Shown here: in pieces, positions 44,600 to 56,059 of the stretch | How the letters are laid out: each line of letters begins with the position of its first letter | How positions within the stretch are numbered: position 1 is the first letter of the stretch | Assembly (NCBI GenBank): GCA_026936325.1 | Contig: JAPTHN010000003.1 | Location: forward strand, 60,849,192 to 60,913,191 | Origin: Platynereis dumerilii | Taxonomy: Eukaryota; Annelida; Polychaeta; Phyllodocida; Nereididae | Length of the DNA stretch: 64,000 nt | Reading direction: 5' to 3' | The notes under the pieces: generated by a model | Told to the model about the DNA's origin: nothing | Databases searched by the model: none | Seen by the model: the letters and a program-made list of their open reading frames with translations, nothing else | Position numbers and translations under genes: made by a program

Positions 44600-46580
44600 A
44601 ACTATATTCAGTGGTTTTATGCGCCTCAACTATATTCAGTATTATCCCTACAACTGTATTCAGTGTATTAACTCCTCAATAACTATTCCCATTGTATTAA
44701 CTCCCCCACAACTTATTAAGTGCTATTTATATTCAACTCCGCCCACAACTTATTAAGTGGTATTTATATTCAACTATATTCAGTGGTATTAACCACCCCA
44801 ACTTTATTCAGTGCTACTTATATTCACTGTATTATCTGCCCCAACTATATTCACATTACCCGCCACAACTATATTCAGTCTATTTATTTCATTCAATTAT
44901 TCTCAACAAGTATATATTCAATGGTATTACCCACCACAACTATATTCCCTGTATTTATATTCGTCTATTATGCGCCACAACTATATTCAGTGTATTACGC
45001 CCACAACTTTATTCACTGGTATTTATATTCAGTGGTATTATGCGCCACAACTTTATTCAGTGGTATTATGCGCCACAACTTTATTCAGTGGTATTATGTG
45101 CCACAACTTTATTCAGTGGTATTTATGTTCAGTGGTATTATGCGCCACAACTATTGTCAGTGCTTTACTCACCACAACTTTATTCAGTATTTATATCCAG
45201 TGGTATTATCCGCCACAACTATTCCCAGTGCTTTACTCACCACAACTCTATTCAGTGTATTTATATTCGTGGTTTTATAAACCTTATTCAGTGTATTTAT
45301 ATTCAGTGCTATTATGCGCCACAACTTTACTCAGTGGTATTACGCGCCACAACTTTATTCAGTGGTATTTATATTCTATGGTATTATGTCCCAAAACCCT
45401 ATTCAGTGTATTTATATTCAGTGGTATTATGCGCCACAACTTTTTTCAGTGGTATTATCGACACGACTTTATTCAGTGGTATTTATGTTCAGTGCTATTA
45501 TGCGCCACAACTTTATTCAGTGGTATTACGCGCCACAACTGTCATTCAGTGGTATTTATATTCAGGCGTATTATGCGCCACAACTTTATTCAGTGGTATT
45601 ATGTGCCCCAACTTTAATCAGTGGTATTTATGTTCAGTGGTATTATGCGCCACAACTATATTCAGTGGTATTATGCACCACAACTATATTTCAGTGGTAT
45701 TACGCGCCACAACTCTCATTCAGTGGTATTTATATTCAGTGGTATTATGCGCCACAACTTTATTCCGTGGTATTATGCGCCACAACTTTATTCAGTGGTA
45801 TTACGCGCCACAACTGTCATTCAGTGGTATTTATATTCAGGGGTATTATGCGCCACAACTTTATTCAGTGGTATTATGTGCCCCAACTTTAATCAGTGGT
45901 ATTTATGTTCAGTGGTATTATGCGCCACAACTATATTCAGTGGTATTACGCGCCACAACTTTATTCAGTGGTATTACCCGCCACAACTGTCATTCAGTGG
46001 TATTTATATTCAGTGGTATTATGCGCCACAACTTTTTTTTTTTCAGTGGTATTATGCGCCACAACTTCATTCAGTGGTATTTATGTTCAGTGGTATTATG
46101 CGCCACAACTATTGTCAGTGGCTTAACTCACCACAACTTTATTCAGTGGTATTACAACTATATTCAGTGGTATTACGCGCCACAACTTTCATTCAGTGGT
46201 ATTTATATTCAGTAGTATTATCCGCCACAACTTTATTCAGGGCTATTTATATTCAGTGGTACGTTCGCCTCAACTATAGTCAGTGGTTTACGCGCCCCAA
46301 CTTTATTCAGTGGTATTATTCAATGCTATTTATATTCAGTGGCATTATGCGCCACAACTTTATTCAGTCGATAACATGCCACAACTTTATTCAGTGGTAT
46401 TTATATTCAGGGGTATTACCCGACACAACTTTAATCTGTGGTATTTAAATTCAGTGGTATAATGGTATTACGCGCCACAACTATAGTCCGTGGTATTACG
46501 TGACACAACTATATTCAGTGGGATTACACGTCACAACACATAATTCCTTGTGTTGTGTTACCCGCCACAACACATAATTC
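44600..46580. repeat. 28-bp satellite array, about 2 kb
   Basis: Core unit CAGTGGTATTATGCGCCACA plus ACTTTATT (28 nt), interspersed with shorter CAGTGGTATTTATATT units. The unit contains no stop, and 28 is not a multiple of three, so each forward frame reads through three units in turn. This produces long overlapping Tyr/Gln/Val-rich frames (up to about 390 codons) that I do not regard as genes. Confidence 0.9.
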
Positions 46581-48216
46581 ATTGTGTTATATGACTGTAG
46601 TTTCAAAATTCTGCTGCCTCCTCTTTCTCTTTTTTTTTTTTTTCAGCACAATGCAAAGGAAAAGCTACAAAGAAGAGGGCAACCTTGCAGACTCGACCAA
46701 CTCGTTCACGACAACCACCTGCTCGCCTCCGAGATGACAGATCTCCGTCACCCATCTTTGCCTTTATCACATCTTTGGCTTTGGCCAGGTGTGCAGTGCC
46801 TTGGCTTTTGCCAGACACCGGGGAATCTACAAAGCTGTGAAATGGCTTTTGCCAGTCACATTGGACACATCTTCTAGCGATTGTGTCTTGGCTTTTGCCA
46901 GACACTCTGCTGCAGCTTCCCACATCACGCTTCCTGTTGACTCCCCCGGAGCAGGCCTTTGTTTTACTGGGATGCACTCGGACATTTCATTTGCCTCGTT
47001 ATGGCCATTTCATGCATCCCAGTTCTGGACATTCATTTCCACTTGTAAACTCCTGTCAATCAGGACAAAGACTGTATATATACGTTAGTAAGGTCAGTTG
47101 ACCAACTGGTACCACTCCCAGTGTTATATTTCTGTTTGTGTTCACTAATTCATTAGTTTATCTCCTTGTTTAATTAATTCATTAGTTTCTACTTCTTAAA
47201 TGTCTGATCTGCTACTTAAACTTCAAAACTCTACATCATCAAATGTACATGTGATAACAAACTTATGATTGATTCAATCTGTTTTACTGTATCATTACTT
47301 AAAATGTTCAAACTGTCATTCAAAATGTTCAATTTTATTTCAAAGTGTCATTTAAAATGTTCAATTTTATTTCAAACTGTCATTCAAGTTTATATTTTAA
47401 TTAAACAAATTTTAACCCAAATTTCCTCTCTGTTGTGACTGACTTAGCAAAATATTAACAGTTGCATGCAACTGAATTTTTGCAGTCAGTCACTACATTT
47501 TAATAACCCATCAGCACCTCTGGCGCCGCCACCCGTCTGGGGCCCCTCTGACCCACATCCGGGCATTCCAGAACTCGACATCAACATCAAAACATCAACA
47601 CCATTTTCGTCAGCTGAAAATTCCCATCCAACCCAACCCTGACATTCGTGTAACCATTTCATGCATCCCAGTTCTGGACATTCATTTACACTTGTAAACT
47701 CCTGTCAATCAGGACAAAGACTGTATATATACGTTAGTAGGGTCAGTTGACCAACTGGTACCACTCCCAGTGTTATATCTCTGTTTGTGTTCACTAATTC
47801 ATTAGTTTATCTCCTTGTTTAATTAATTCATTAGTTTCTACTTCTTAAATGTCTGATCTGCTACTTAAACTTCAAAACTCTACATCATCAAATGTACATG
47901 TGATAACAAACTTATGATTGATTCAATCTGTTTTACTGTATCATTACTTAAAATGTTCAAACTGTCATTCAAAATGTTCAATTTTATTTCAAAGTGTCAT
48001 TTAAAATGTTCAATTTTATTTCAAACTGTCATTCAAGTTTATATTTTAATTAAACAAATTTTAACCCAAATTTCCTCTCTGTTGTGACTGACTTAGCAAA
48101 AATAACTTTTTTGGACGATGGAGAATAAGTTGTTCTTGGTCCCAGGTATATCCATGAAACGTTATTTCAACAAAAAGTAAGTCTCAGTGAACAATAATTC
48201 AACATATCAATTTTTT

Positions 48217-49878
48217 TGGAGTCTGAAATTTGAGCAACATGAGCTTTCCTCTGTATCACACAACCAGATTTCTTCACAAGCGGAAGTACCAGTCATTGAT
48301 AGACATCTGTCTCTGTTCGGGACTGTCAAGTGGCAGCAGAATGCTGACAGTCCCTGGAAAATCGAATTGGGTCAACAATAATTTGATCTGATTTGGACAG
48401 ATCACCAGATCATGTCGCACAACAGCTGTCCATATTACTACGCCAAACTACTTTCACAAAGCATGGTTGCTGGCAAGTATCCAGTCCACTGCTTTGAATG
48501 AAAATGTTTGGAAATCATGAGACAAAAAGAACGTTTTGAAAACTTTAGCATACAGTTTGCCTGTGAAAGGGATGATTTTACTCATCAGAAGTTTGATGGC
48601 ATTCAATCTACTTATTATATATATATTTATTCATACGCATTCACAATGGTATAGACAGAATTGACATAGCAAGTTTTACATGAAAAAAGACAGTAGTAAT
48701 GGATAATTAAATTAATTTACGCACAGTCATTTAGTGCATGTTAAATTGTGGTCAGAAAAGGGTCCAAAAAGAATGCTTCTCACTTATTCACATGTCCATA
48801 CAAAGCCGATGTTTTTGCTTTGAGATATCAAAAATGCTCAATTGTATTTATTCTGTTACTTTATGGAGATTTATGAACTAGGGCAGCAATATAATTCACA
48901 ATTTCATAAAAGCTGTGTTACACTGAGCAAAATGTCTTGTCCATGCCACAAGTGGCCCCCTCTATACTGGCAATATATGTGAGCTGCAATGTATACATCC
49001 TCCATGATAAAAAATAGTTCCAACTTATTTTGGTATCTACAAGCTGTCTGCTTAAAATTGAAGCCAACCAAAGTCAGATTAGACACTTGCAGAGTTTTTG
49101 GAAATAAACCAGACCATCACTAAATGATGGAACTGTCCTGGTTTCTTCCACACTGTCCTGGTGTCTTCCAGAGATCGAAATTCTGTTGACCGCTCACAGG
49201 AGCTCGCGAATTTTGCACCCTAGGTGGCAGCAAATAGCGGTCAACTTGTAGACAGGATAGACATGGTATATCAAGGCTTGTTAGTCGATTTAATCCATCC
49301 ATATACTAGCATATGACAATTCCAAGAAATGCCCTGGACATGTGTGTTTTGATATATTTGACAGTTGACTATGACAAACATTTTCTCAGAATTCAGTTAT
49401 TGTGGGGTGCTTTTAGTTCTATAAGTTGGAGATTCTTATATATTTTTATCTCATGTCTAACTGCTAAAAGCACACATGTATAGTAACAAACAATGTATAA
49501 CAGTTTGTGATCACTGCTATGGTTCTATTCTAATTGGAATTTGTTGTGACTTTGGAATAGGCTCCCACTAGTTTAGTATTTCTTCAAAATATGCAAATAC
49601 TATAAAGAAAAAATACTTTGCATGCCAGAACATTATCAGAATAAGTCAGATGTACAAGGTCAACTATTGCATTTGTACCATAATTGTGTGTTATTTACAA
49701 AATGGCTCTGCTCCTGCAATTCCAATTGCATACGCTTGTATTGTCTATAGGGTATTATTGGTATTCATGCGTGTGTATTTCTTCAGCTACATGTAACTGA
49801 ACTGGGGGTACCCTAACTCAGCTGAAGAAATCTGTGTGATACAGACGAAAGCTCCTGTAGCTCAAATTTCAGACTCCA
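48217..49878. mobile_element. TIR element carrying an unknown coding-like fragment
   Basis: TGGAGTCTGAAATTTGAGC at 48217 and its inverted partner ending at 49878 share about 58 nt with mismatches. The interior includes the second copy of the unknown protein-like fragment. Confidence 0.65.
48320..48615 (+). pseudogene. Unknown protein-like fragment (copy 2)
   Basis: Colinear with the complement of 36983-37280 (GCACAACAGCTGTCCATATT, GATTTTACTCATCAGAAGTT, GATGGCATTCAATCTACT), with several frame-breaking differences. It sits inside a TIR element, favouring a mobile-element origin. Not recognised. Confidence 0.5.
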
Positions 49879-50472
49879 GAAAGGTAACTTTTCACTCATC
49901 TGGATTACAATGTAGTCAAGAACAACATTTGTCATCATTTTAGCAATATCGTTGTCAACTGCTGTAGATGAATCTAGCCACACCAAGAGCAATAATAGAT
50001 GACAGTAGTGATTCACTTTTATACAAATTGATTGCGCAATCATTGAAGACATGTAGTGCTAATGACCTTGTATTTTGATATATGAACACATTGAACAGGC
50101 TGTTCATGAGGTCAATTAGTTCAGCATCCGTTACTTTAGTGTCAACAAAAACACTTTGCAGTTTAACCTTTTCTATTTTCAGGTTGTACGATTGGCAGCC
50201 CTTTTTTTTCCCCTGGGATTTCCAAGAGAACCTCCGTCACCTCATTTACCAAATATGCAAGAATATTTCAAATTGATTATTGATTTTTTTTCTTAAGACA
50301 CCACCAACAATTATTTTAGTAGGCCTAATGTCTACATACATGTGCATTGTGCAACGTCATCACTTGTCTAATACAGTTAAATATGTACCTTACTATGAGC
50401 AGACATGATGCGGAGTGCTCAACAATAACAAGAGGATTTTATGTTCATATTTTTCATTCATGCAGACAAATT
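49879..50472. other. Spacer beyond the stop of copy C
   Basis: Noncoding; an exact TAGGCCTA lies at 50320. It probably includes the 3' UTR of copy C. Confidence 0.4.
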
Positions 50473-53400
50473 TTAAAACAGATTTTCCCTGGTGCCGAAA
50501 TATTCAAGAAATTCTGACATTATATCTTTTATCTGTTCATCCGTTATGCCAAACTCTTCATAGCTATAAGTGTGCTTTCCATGCTTGTGCTGTTTGTTTT
50601 CTGCCATGTGGCGCTGCATGTTCTCCATCATTTCCGGTGTCACTTCCCAACCAAAGTTGGCGTAGATTTCTTTCACCGCAGCCAGAGGATCTTTCACCAT
50701 TTTAGAATATGATACTGCATACAATCGGTCCTGAAATTACAGAGAAAATTTTTTTTTTGTAGTTTCATGATACACTTTGACAGTTAGGCCTAGTAATTGT
50801 ATAACCATGCAAAATCTGTGCATAAGCCGCTTAACTTAGACAGGACTGATAGAGTTGTAGACTGGAATCTATCATATTAGCGTTTTATTAAGTTGCTTTC
50901 CCCGATACACTGTGTATATTCGAAGATTATTGATTAAAAATGGTTTATCCAGCAGAAAATCAAGTTCATGATATTTTATTCCAATAGCTCCGATGAGTAC
51001 CAGTAGGCCGACAAAAAGGCTGACCAAGTCTCAGGGCAATATTCGGATGTGGTTTTATATTTGAATTAAATTTGCTGCGATTAAATATCTTTACCTGAGG
51101 CATCGTTTTCATTGCATTCATGACTCTTGGGGTGCAAAGTTTGAAGTATGTCTTCGTAAACTCAGTAATATACTCCTTGGTCACCTCAAAACCTGTCACT
51201 TTTCCACTCTGAAATACAAATATGTAATTTTTCATAAATCTACAAATTTTACATCACTATAATTTCTGATACGTTTTACTTTTAAAACTGGTGAGAAATT
51301 AACGATTGACCAGTGCCCAATTGTATCAACGCTTAACACGGGTTATCTTTAAGTGGTAAAATCATTTTACTGATATTGTGTCAGTGCAGAACATGACTAA
51401 AGTCATGTTACAACGTAACAAACTTTTTTGCCGCTAACCTGCTTAGAAGATAAGTTACAAGTGCTAACTAAATTAGGATGACCCGTGTTTAGCGTTCATA
51501 CCATAGAAATACATAGAACGGACATGAGGCTGTATGATGCCACGTCAAGATGAGGTTGCCAAATCCGCCATGTTGGAACTGCCCTGAGACATGATGTCAC
51601 ATTAGACTAATTATGATGTGACGTCATGCCATTGTTATGAGTGACGTCACTGTTATTGGTGACATCACGGTTACATTGTGCCAGGATACAGGGCAGATCC
51701 AAGATGGTGGATTTGGTTGCTTCATCTGCCAGAGCCTCATGTCCGTTCTATGTATTTCTATGGTTCATACAATCTGGTACAGACGTCTTAAACTGAAACC
51801 TCTCCTCAATAAGTGTGGGGAAAATCTGGGCTGGCCCATGTCTTTAATAGTTTTGACTTACATTGGCGAAAATGGACAAGGTTGAGCCATACATTTCCTT
51901 CGCATTTCTGTACGGGAAGATGAATGTCGCATTTGGAAAGACTTTCTTTATGGTATGAATGTAAAATAGATGGGAGGGTGCCTTCAGTAATGGGACTTCA
52001 CCATTCCGCAAAGCTGGAAAATTCAAATGAGAGGCTTGTTAGAATGCATATGTAATGTATTGACATTTGTGGTGCTAATTTTTCTTCTCTGAAAAAAAGG
52101 AAAAAGAATGTCCTGGAACACTGTAGACTGAGGGACTGAGGATATAATGGTAGTTAACCAGGTCACTCAAGGTGGAACTTTTCCAAAAACCAAATTTGCA
52201 ACCAATGCAAGTTAGGCTAAAATTAAAAATTAATGATCATTAAGTACATCAAAGGGCCAGAAATTTTCTTTGCTACACAAAACAGTTACATTTTGAGCAA
52301 AGTCACTGATATGCAGATGAAACCCCATTGAAATTCCAATGGCCTTGGGATTCACTCATTTATCAAAGATCTTAAGCCACATGTAAGTCTGAGTACATGG
52401 CAGAGAAAATTGGCATCAATTTTATTCCGCATACATGTACCTCAAATGTTGTCCTTATAATGAGAATTCATACTTTAACAGATACAGATACAGATAATTT
52501 ATTGGTCACATTGTATACATCGATATATAATATACAACAGTGAAATTTTGGTACTTGGTACAAGGTTAAGGTACATTACATTGAAGCATTTAACAGGGAA
52601 ACAGATACAGGAAAGAAAGTGTCTTTAAAACGCTGTGTCCTGATAGAGGGCATTCGATATCTGCGCCCACTGGGCAAAAGCTCAAAGAGTTCATAAAGTG
52701 GGTGTGTAGAGTCCCGCATGATCTTATTAGCCAGGCTAACCACACAATTCTTATAATGAGATTCATTATTGTCAATTACAACAAGGAGGATGCTAGCATA
52801 GACCCAATAGCAAAACATCACCTGTTTCACTCACCTACAGGGAGCGCTGTAATTATCATACATGTATGTCTCTCAACCTTTTCTACAGAATATCATGATC
52901 AATTGTGTCAATAAGAGGAAGAATAATATTGAAATTACTATTGTAGAAGATGCACTTCAAAGCCCTTTTGTAGTACTCATAGACTTCTGTTTCAACATCT
53001 TGTGGAAGGGTCCAGGTGAAGTCTCGTAACTTCTTAAAATTTGCGCACGTCGACCATCCATTGTCACACATGGCATGTTGTAGAATTAGATAACATTCAT
53101 CTGCCATATCCAGGTTCATCTCATGAATATGTTTCATGCTTTCAACACCTGTAGGGTAGATGTGGCCTGAAATGTTTATTCAGAAAATTGATTATTTTTG
53201 AAAATATAGCACATGCATTGAAAAATACGTTTAATTTAAATTGTTAAATAAATTAGTCTTTGTTTTCGCTTATGTCAATTATGTATGTTATCTGAATGCT
53301 AATATCAATTCTTGTCGTGGAACAGTCACATCATTGTTATAAAATCAAAGCAATTTACTGCTTTGAAATATTTTACCATTTGAACTGTTTGCATTTGCAC

Positions 53401-55425
53401 ATATATAAATATGACAATTTCACATATTTTACATACTGTAATATTCCTTGGCTTTCTCGTATCTTTCTGTGCCTTTCCATTTCTGTGGCCTGCCTGGTGG
53501 ACAGGGTTGCAGCATCTCCCAAGCCATAGGTGCCACAAATTTTGGATCGTTGGAAAGCAGTCTGTGCAACATGGTGGTGCCGGAGCGAGGCAAGCCAATA
53601 ATGAAAACGGGATTGATTTCCATCTGTCAAAGGAAATTGTCAAGATATATAATGTTCAAACAAATATTCAGAGATATTATTTCTAAAAATTTATTCGTAC
53701 AGTTTAATTTACTCCATCAACAGCTAAAAAGGGGTAAACACTAAAAAGTCAGGGAACCAGCTGCCAGCACCTCAAAATTTATTTTATACCCAAGAAACAA
53801 AATCTCTGTTGATGAAATCATGGCCAACAATGCCCATCACGAAAAAATTCTGAAAATTTTCCTCTCCGCTATTACCAAATTTGAAATGTTCTTTGCAGCT
53901 TTTTGCAACGCGATCAGTTGTTTGTGTTATCTTATACTCTATGGGATCTCCAATATTTAAAAGAAATAGGACATTATAGAAGTTATCAGTTGACATGTTT
54001 AATATGTTGACACCTTTGTTTTTCACTTTTGTATTTACTTACGTTGGCCACGTCTGGATTTTCGAGGATTGTCTGGTTGACTTCCACTCTTCTTCTTACA
54101 TGATCTCTGGATAGGAAAAGAAAGAATTTCAGATGTTGGATTGTTTGAAAACTTGATCCCTATAGTATGCATCTTATTGCTGGTCTCACTGTCTCACCAG
54201 AGCTTACATGTACAATGTACTGTTTCCCTCAGGCCACATGTTGATAATTATTGTAAAAGTTTGTTGAGGATCACCTATCCCAGTAGGATGCTAGTATGTT
54301 GATATGGGATAAAGATCCTTATGAAAAGCCCATTTGAAAGAAAATATCAAAATATAATTTGTTTGGTAAAGGTAAGGGTGAGGGTAGGGGTTTATACTGT
54401 ACTCTGCTTCCACAGGGCTAGCATCCAAAGGGAAAACCTAGTAAGTCACATTTTGGGCCAAATTGAGTCAAGGTAAAGATAAGACTTCTGAGACATGTTT
54501 CTTTATATTTATTAAGTTTAGATTTTCAAGAAGTGGCCCATTACCCCAGAATGACACTGGCAAATCCCAGCAAGTCCATCTCTTACTGCAAGGACTGGAA
54601 TTTGAAAGTCAATTTTCTCAGAATGTCCCAAATGTGACTTACTAGGTTTTCCCTTTGGACGCTAGAGTGATAATTGCAACTGCATGCTCAGTCGATTTAC
54701 ACAGTGCCATTGGCTGACAGGCTCACTGATCATTCTTGATCTGTCTGACTCCCCTGGGGGACATACAGTTGGCATCCTCAAACGCTGCCATCACTGATCA
54801 ATCTTGTCCCTTTCTGCCTATAGCCAGACACCCCCATTTACACCTGGGTGAAGTGAATCAGTGATTCAAGGAAGATCTGCTCAATTTCTCCCTGCCCAAA
54901 TGAGGTTGGAACCCACAACCTTGCGTGTGTGAGTCCGGCATCATATATCCACTTGATCACAAGCATCCCGGAACTGAAAAAGCCCTCTAGCCAACAGAAA
55001 AACTTGTGAAGGGATTTAATAGAAAATCTTGTGGATCTACGAGACTTAGTCACTTATCAGAAATCAGACTGATTGTGTACAATTTTGTAATGTATACCAG
55101 TATTTCAATTAAAATCATGTGAGCAATTAAAGCATGGACTTTTTAATTCATAAATTTGGAATTTTTCTAGGCAATTCATTACGATGTCAATGAATTAAAG
55201 GTTGTGCATTTAATAATTGATTTTTTCTACTCACCTCATTTGTTCAGTCATAGCATTTCTCTGTGATTGGCTGAGATCCTGAATACTGCTGAGACCTTCA
55301 ATGAACATGTTCAACTGTTGAATGAAGAAAGGATTGTCCATTTCTTTTCGCTCAGCTGGGGTAAGTGGTTCCTTCAGCTCCTCCAAAGTCAACGGAGTTA
55401 CTTCTGTGAGATTATTCCCTGGCAT
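50473..55425 (-). CDS. Sulfotransferase (Sulfotransfer_3 type), copy C, 7 exons
   Basis: Coding exons, in order of translation: 55425-55235, 54106-54043, 53623-53437, 53166-52939, 52013-51862, 51208-51095, 50730-50473; 397 residues, GT-AG, phases 2,0,1,1,0,0. Seen: GLPRSGTTMLHRLLSNDP (PAPS loop, from about Gly95), PMAWEMLQPCPPGRP, FPYRNAKEMYGSTLS (Arg259, Ser267) and QHKHGKHTYSYEEFGI at about 359-374. Known: the P-x-x-WEMLQPCPP and HKHGxHxYS blocks recall bacterial-type Sulfotransfer_3 enzymes more than animal SULT enzymes. Likely a soluble cytosolic PAPS-dependent enzyme. TATA lies 124 nt upstream. Introns hold a MITE, a LINE piece and a SINE. All motifs are intact, so it is probably functional. 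Confidence 0.9.
51502..51762. mobile_element. Palindromic MITE with perfect 8-bp target duplication
   Basis: The ends CATAGAAATACATAGAACGG and continuing text are perfectly inverted over about 30 nt. The flanking GTTCATAC is duplicated (51494-51501, 51763-51770). The core holds two perfect CREs, at 51619 and 51642. It lies in intron 5 of copy C. Confidence 0.9.
52480..52749 (-). mobile_element. LINE 3' fragment with microsatellite tail
   Basis: The minus strand encodes a LINE C-terminal motif THPLYELFELLPSGRRYRMP..FKDTFFPVSVSLLN, then a 3' UTR ending in a (CTGTAT)n tail (52480-52496). Imperfect direct repeats CTTATAATGAGAATTCAT (52454) and CTTATAATGAGATTCAT (52750) look like target duplications. 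It lies in intron 4 of copy C. Confidence 0.75.
52801..52840. repeat. Short dispersed repeat (copy 2)
   Basis: GACCCAATAGCAAAACATCA followed by CCTGTTTCACTCACCTACAG matches 1767-1803 with few differences. Confidence 0.4.
54418..54665. mobile_element. MITE in intron 1 of copy C
   Basis: CTAGCATCCAAAGGGAAAAC..CTAGTAAGTCACATTT is inverted at the other end with one or two mismatches over about 40 nt. 248 bp. Confidence 0.8.
54838..54985 (-). mobile_element. tRNA-derived SINE in intron 1 of copy C
   Basis: The minus strand shows an A box-like TGATCAAGTGGATATATGA and a B box-like GGTTGTGGGTTCCAACC, followed by a TGGGCAGGGAG body. Confidence 0.55.
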
Positions 55426-55548
55426 GTTGAATGTGTAAAATGTTTGTAAATGTAGTATCTAGTTATTGAGAGTGCCCTAGTAAATCTGCTAAGTTGATGC
55501 TTGTCGATTTACTCATTGGAATGTGTCTCTCTGATGGCGTGTGACAGC

Positions 55549-55556
55549 TTTTTATA
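55549..55556 (-). promoter_or_regulatory. TATA box of sulfotransferase copy C
   Basis: TATAAAAA on the minus strand, 124 nt upstream of the ATG, matching the spacing in copy B (127 nt). Confidence 0.65.
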
Positions 55557-56059
55557 TGCGCACAGATAGTAATTGTCTCACATAAACATGTCTCACATAA
55601 ATTTAAAAAAAAACAAAAAACAAGTATCATATGTTGACTGTCTTATTTTCTATATAGTATGTAAGCCATATCTATAGCTGGAAAGAGTGTCTGTAATTAG
55701 AACAGTCTTCAAAAGGTTCGTGGGCAATTTATATCTCAGTTTATTACGACAGTTCACGATGTTACCATGTTATGACAATTAACTAAGATTGTCATGATAT
55801 TGTACCTAAATTCGAAATTTGTCTAGATTGATTGATAATTTTTTGTGAATCTGAAATATTATTCACACCAAAGTAGGTACTAATTAACTTTATTGCTAAT
55901 CCCTGTGCTATAATAACTTATTTTTTAAATAAAATTTGCTTTTAATATGCCTGGAGAGCCCTACAATGACTCTAATGAAAACAAGTATGAGTTGATACGA
56001 TGTTGAACATTGTTTACACTTTTCAAGGAAAGAATGTCTTTTGAACATGATTCAGCCAC
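55557..56059. other. Intergenic, nothing recognised
   Basis: AT-rich upstream flank of copy C; no gene or element identified. Confidence 0.4.

Larger units (their letters stand above)
42003..48101 (+). mobile_element. Composite element, possibly LTR-kin, two head-to-tail copies (fossil)
   Basis: A 175-bp leader block occurs at 42003-42177 and, identical by eye, at 47449-47623. A 448-bp block occurs at 47005-47452 and 47654-48101, nearly identical. The order is leader, ~4.8 kb interior with satellite, 448-bp block, leader, 448-bp block. This reads as one element followed directly by an internally deleted second copy, or as an LTR-type element whose 448-bp blocks hold the terminal repeats. The interior is not an intact coding region. 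Near-identity of the duplicated parts means a recent origin. The family is not certain: an LTR retrotransposon, a Penelope-like tandem or another class all remain possible. Confidence 0.55.

Noticed and set aside
45040-46448. Long overlapping frames of 190-390 codons rich in Tyr, Gln and Val
   Set aside because: They are the three-frame reading of the 28-bp satellite; no start context, domain or non-repeat sequence supports a gene.
46555-47101. Cluster of overlapping short frames after the satellite
   Set aside because: They belong to the interior of the composite fossil element and are not an intact gene.
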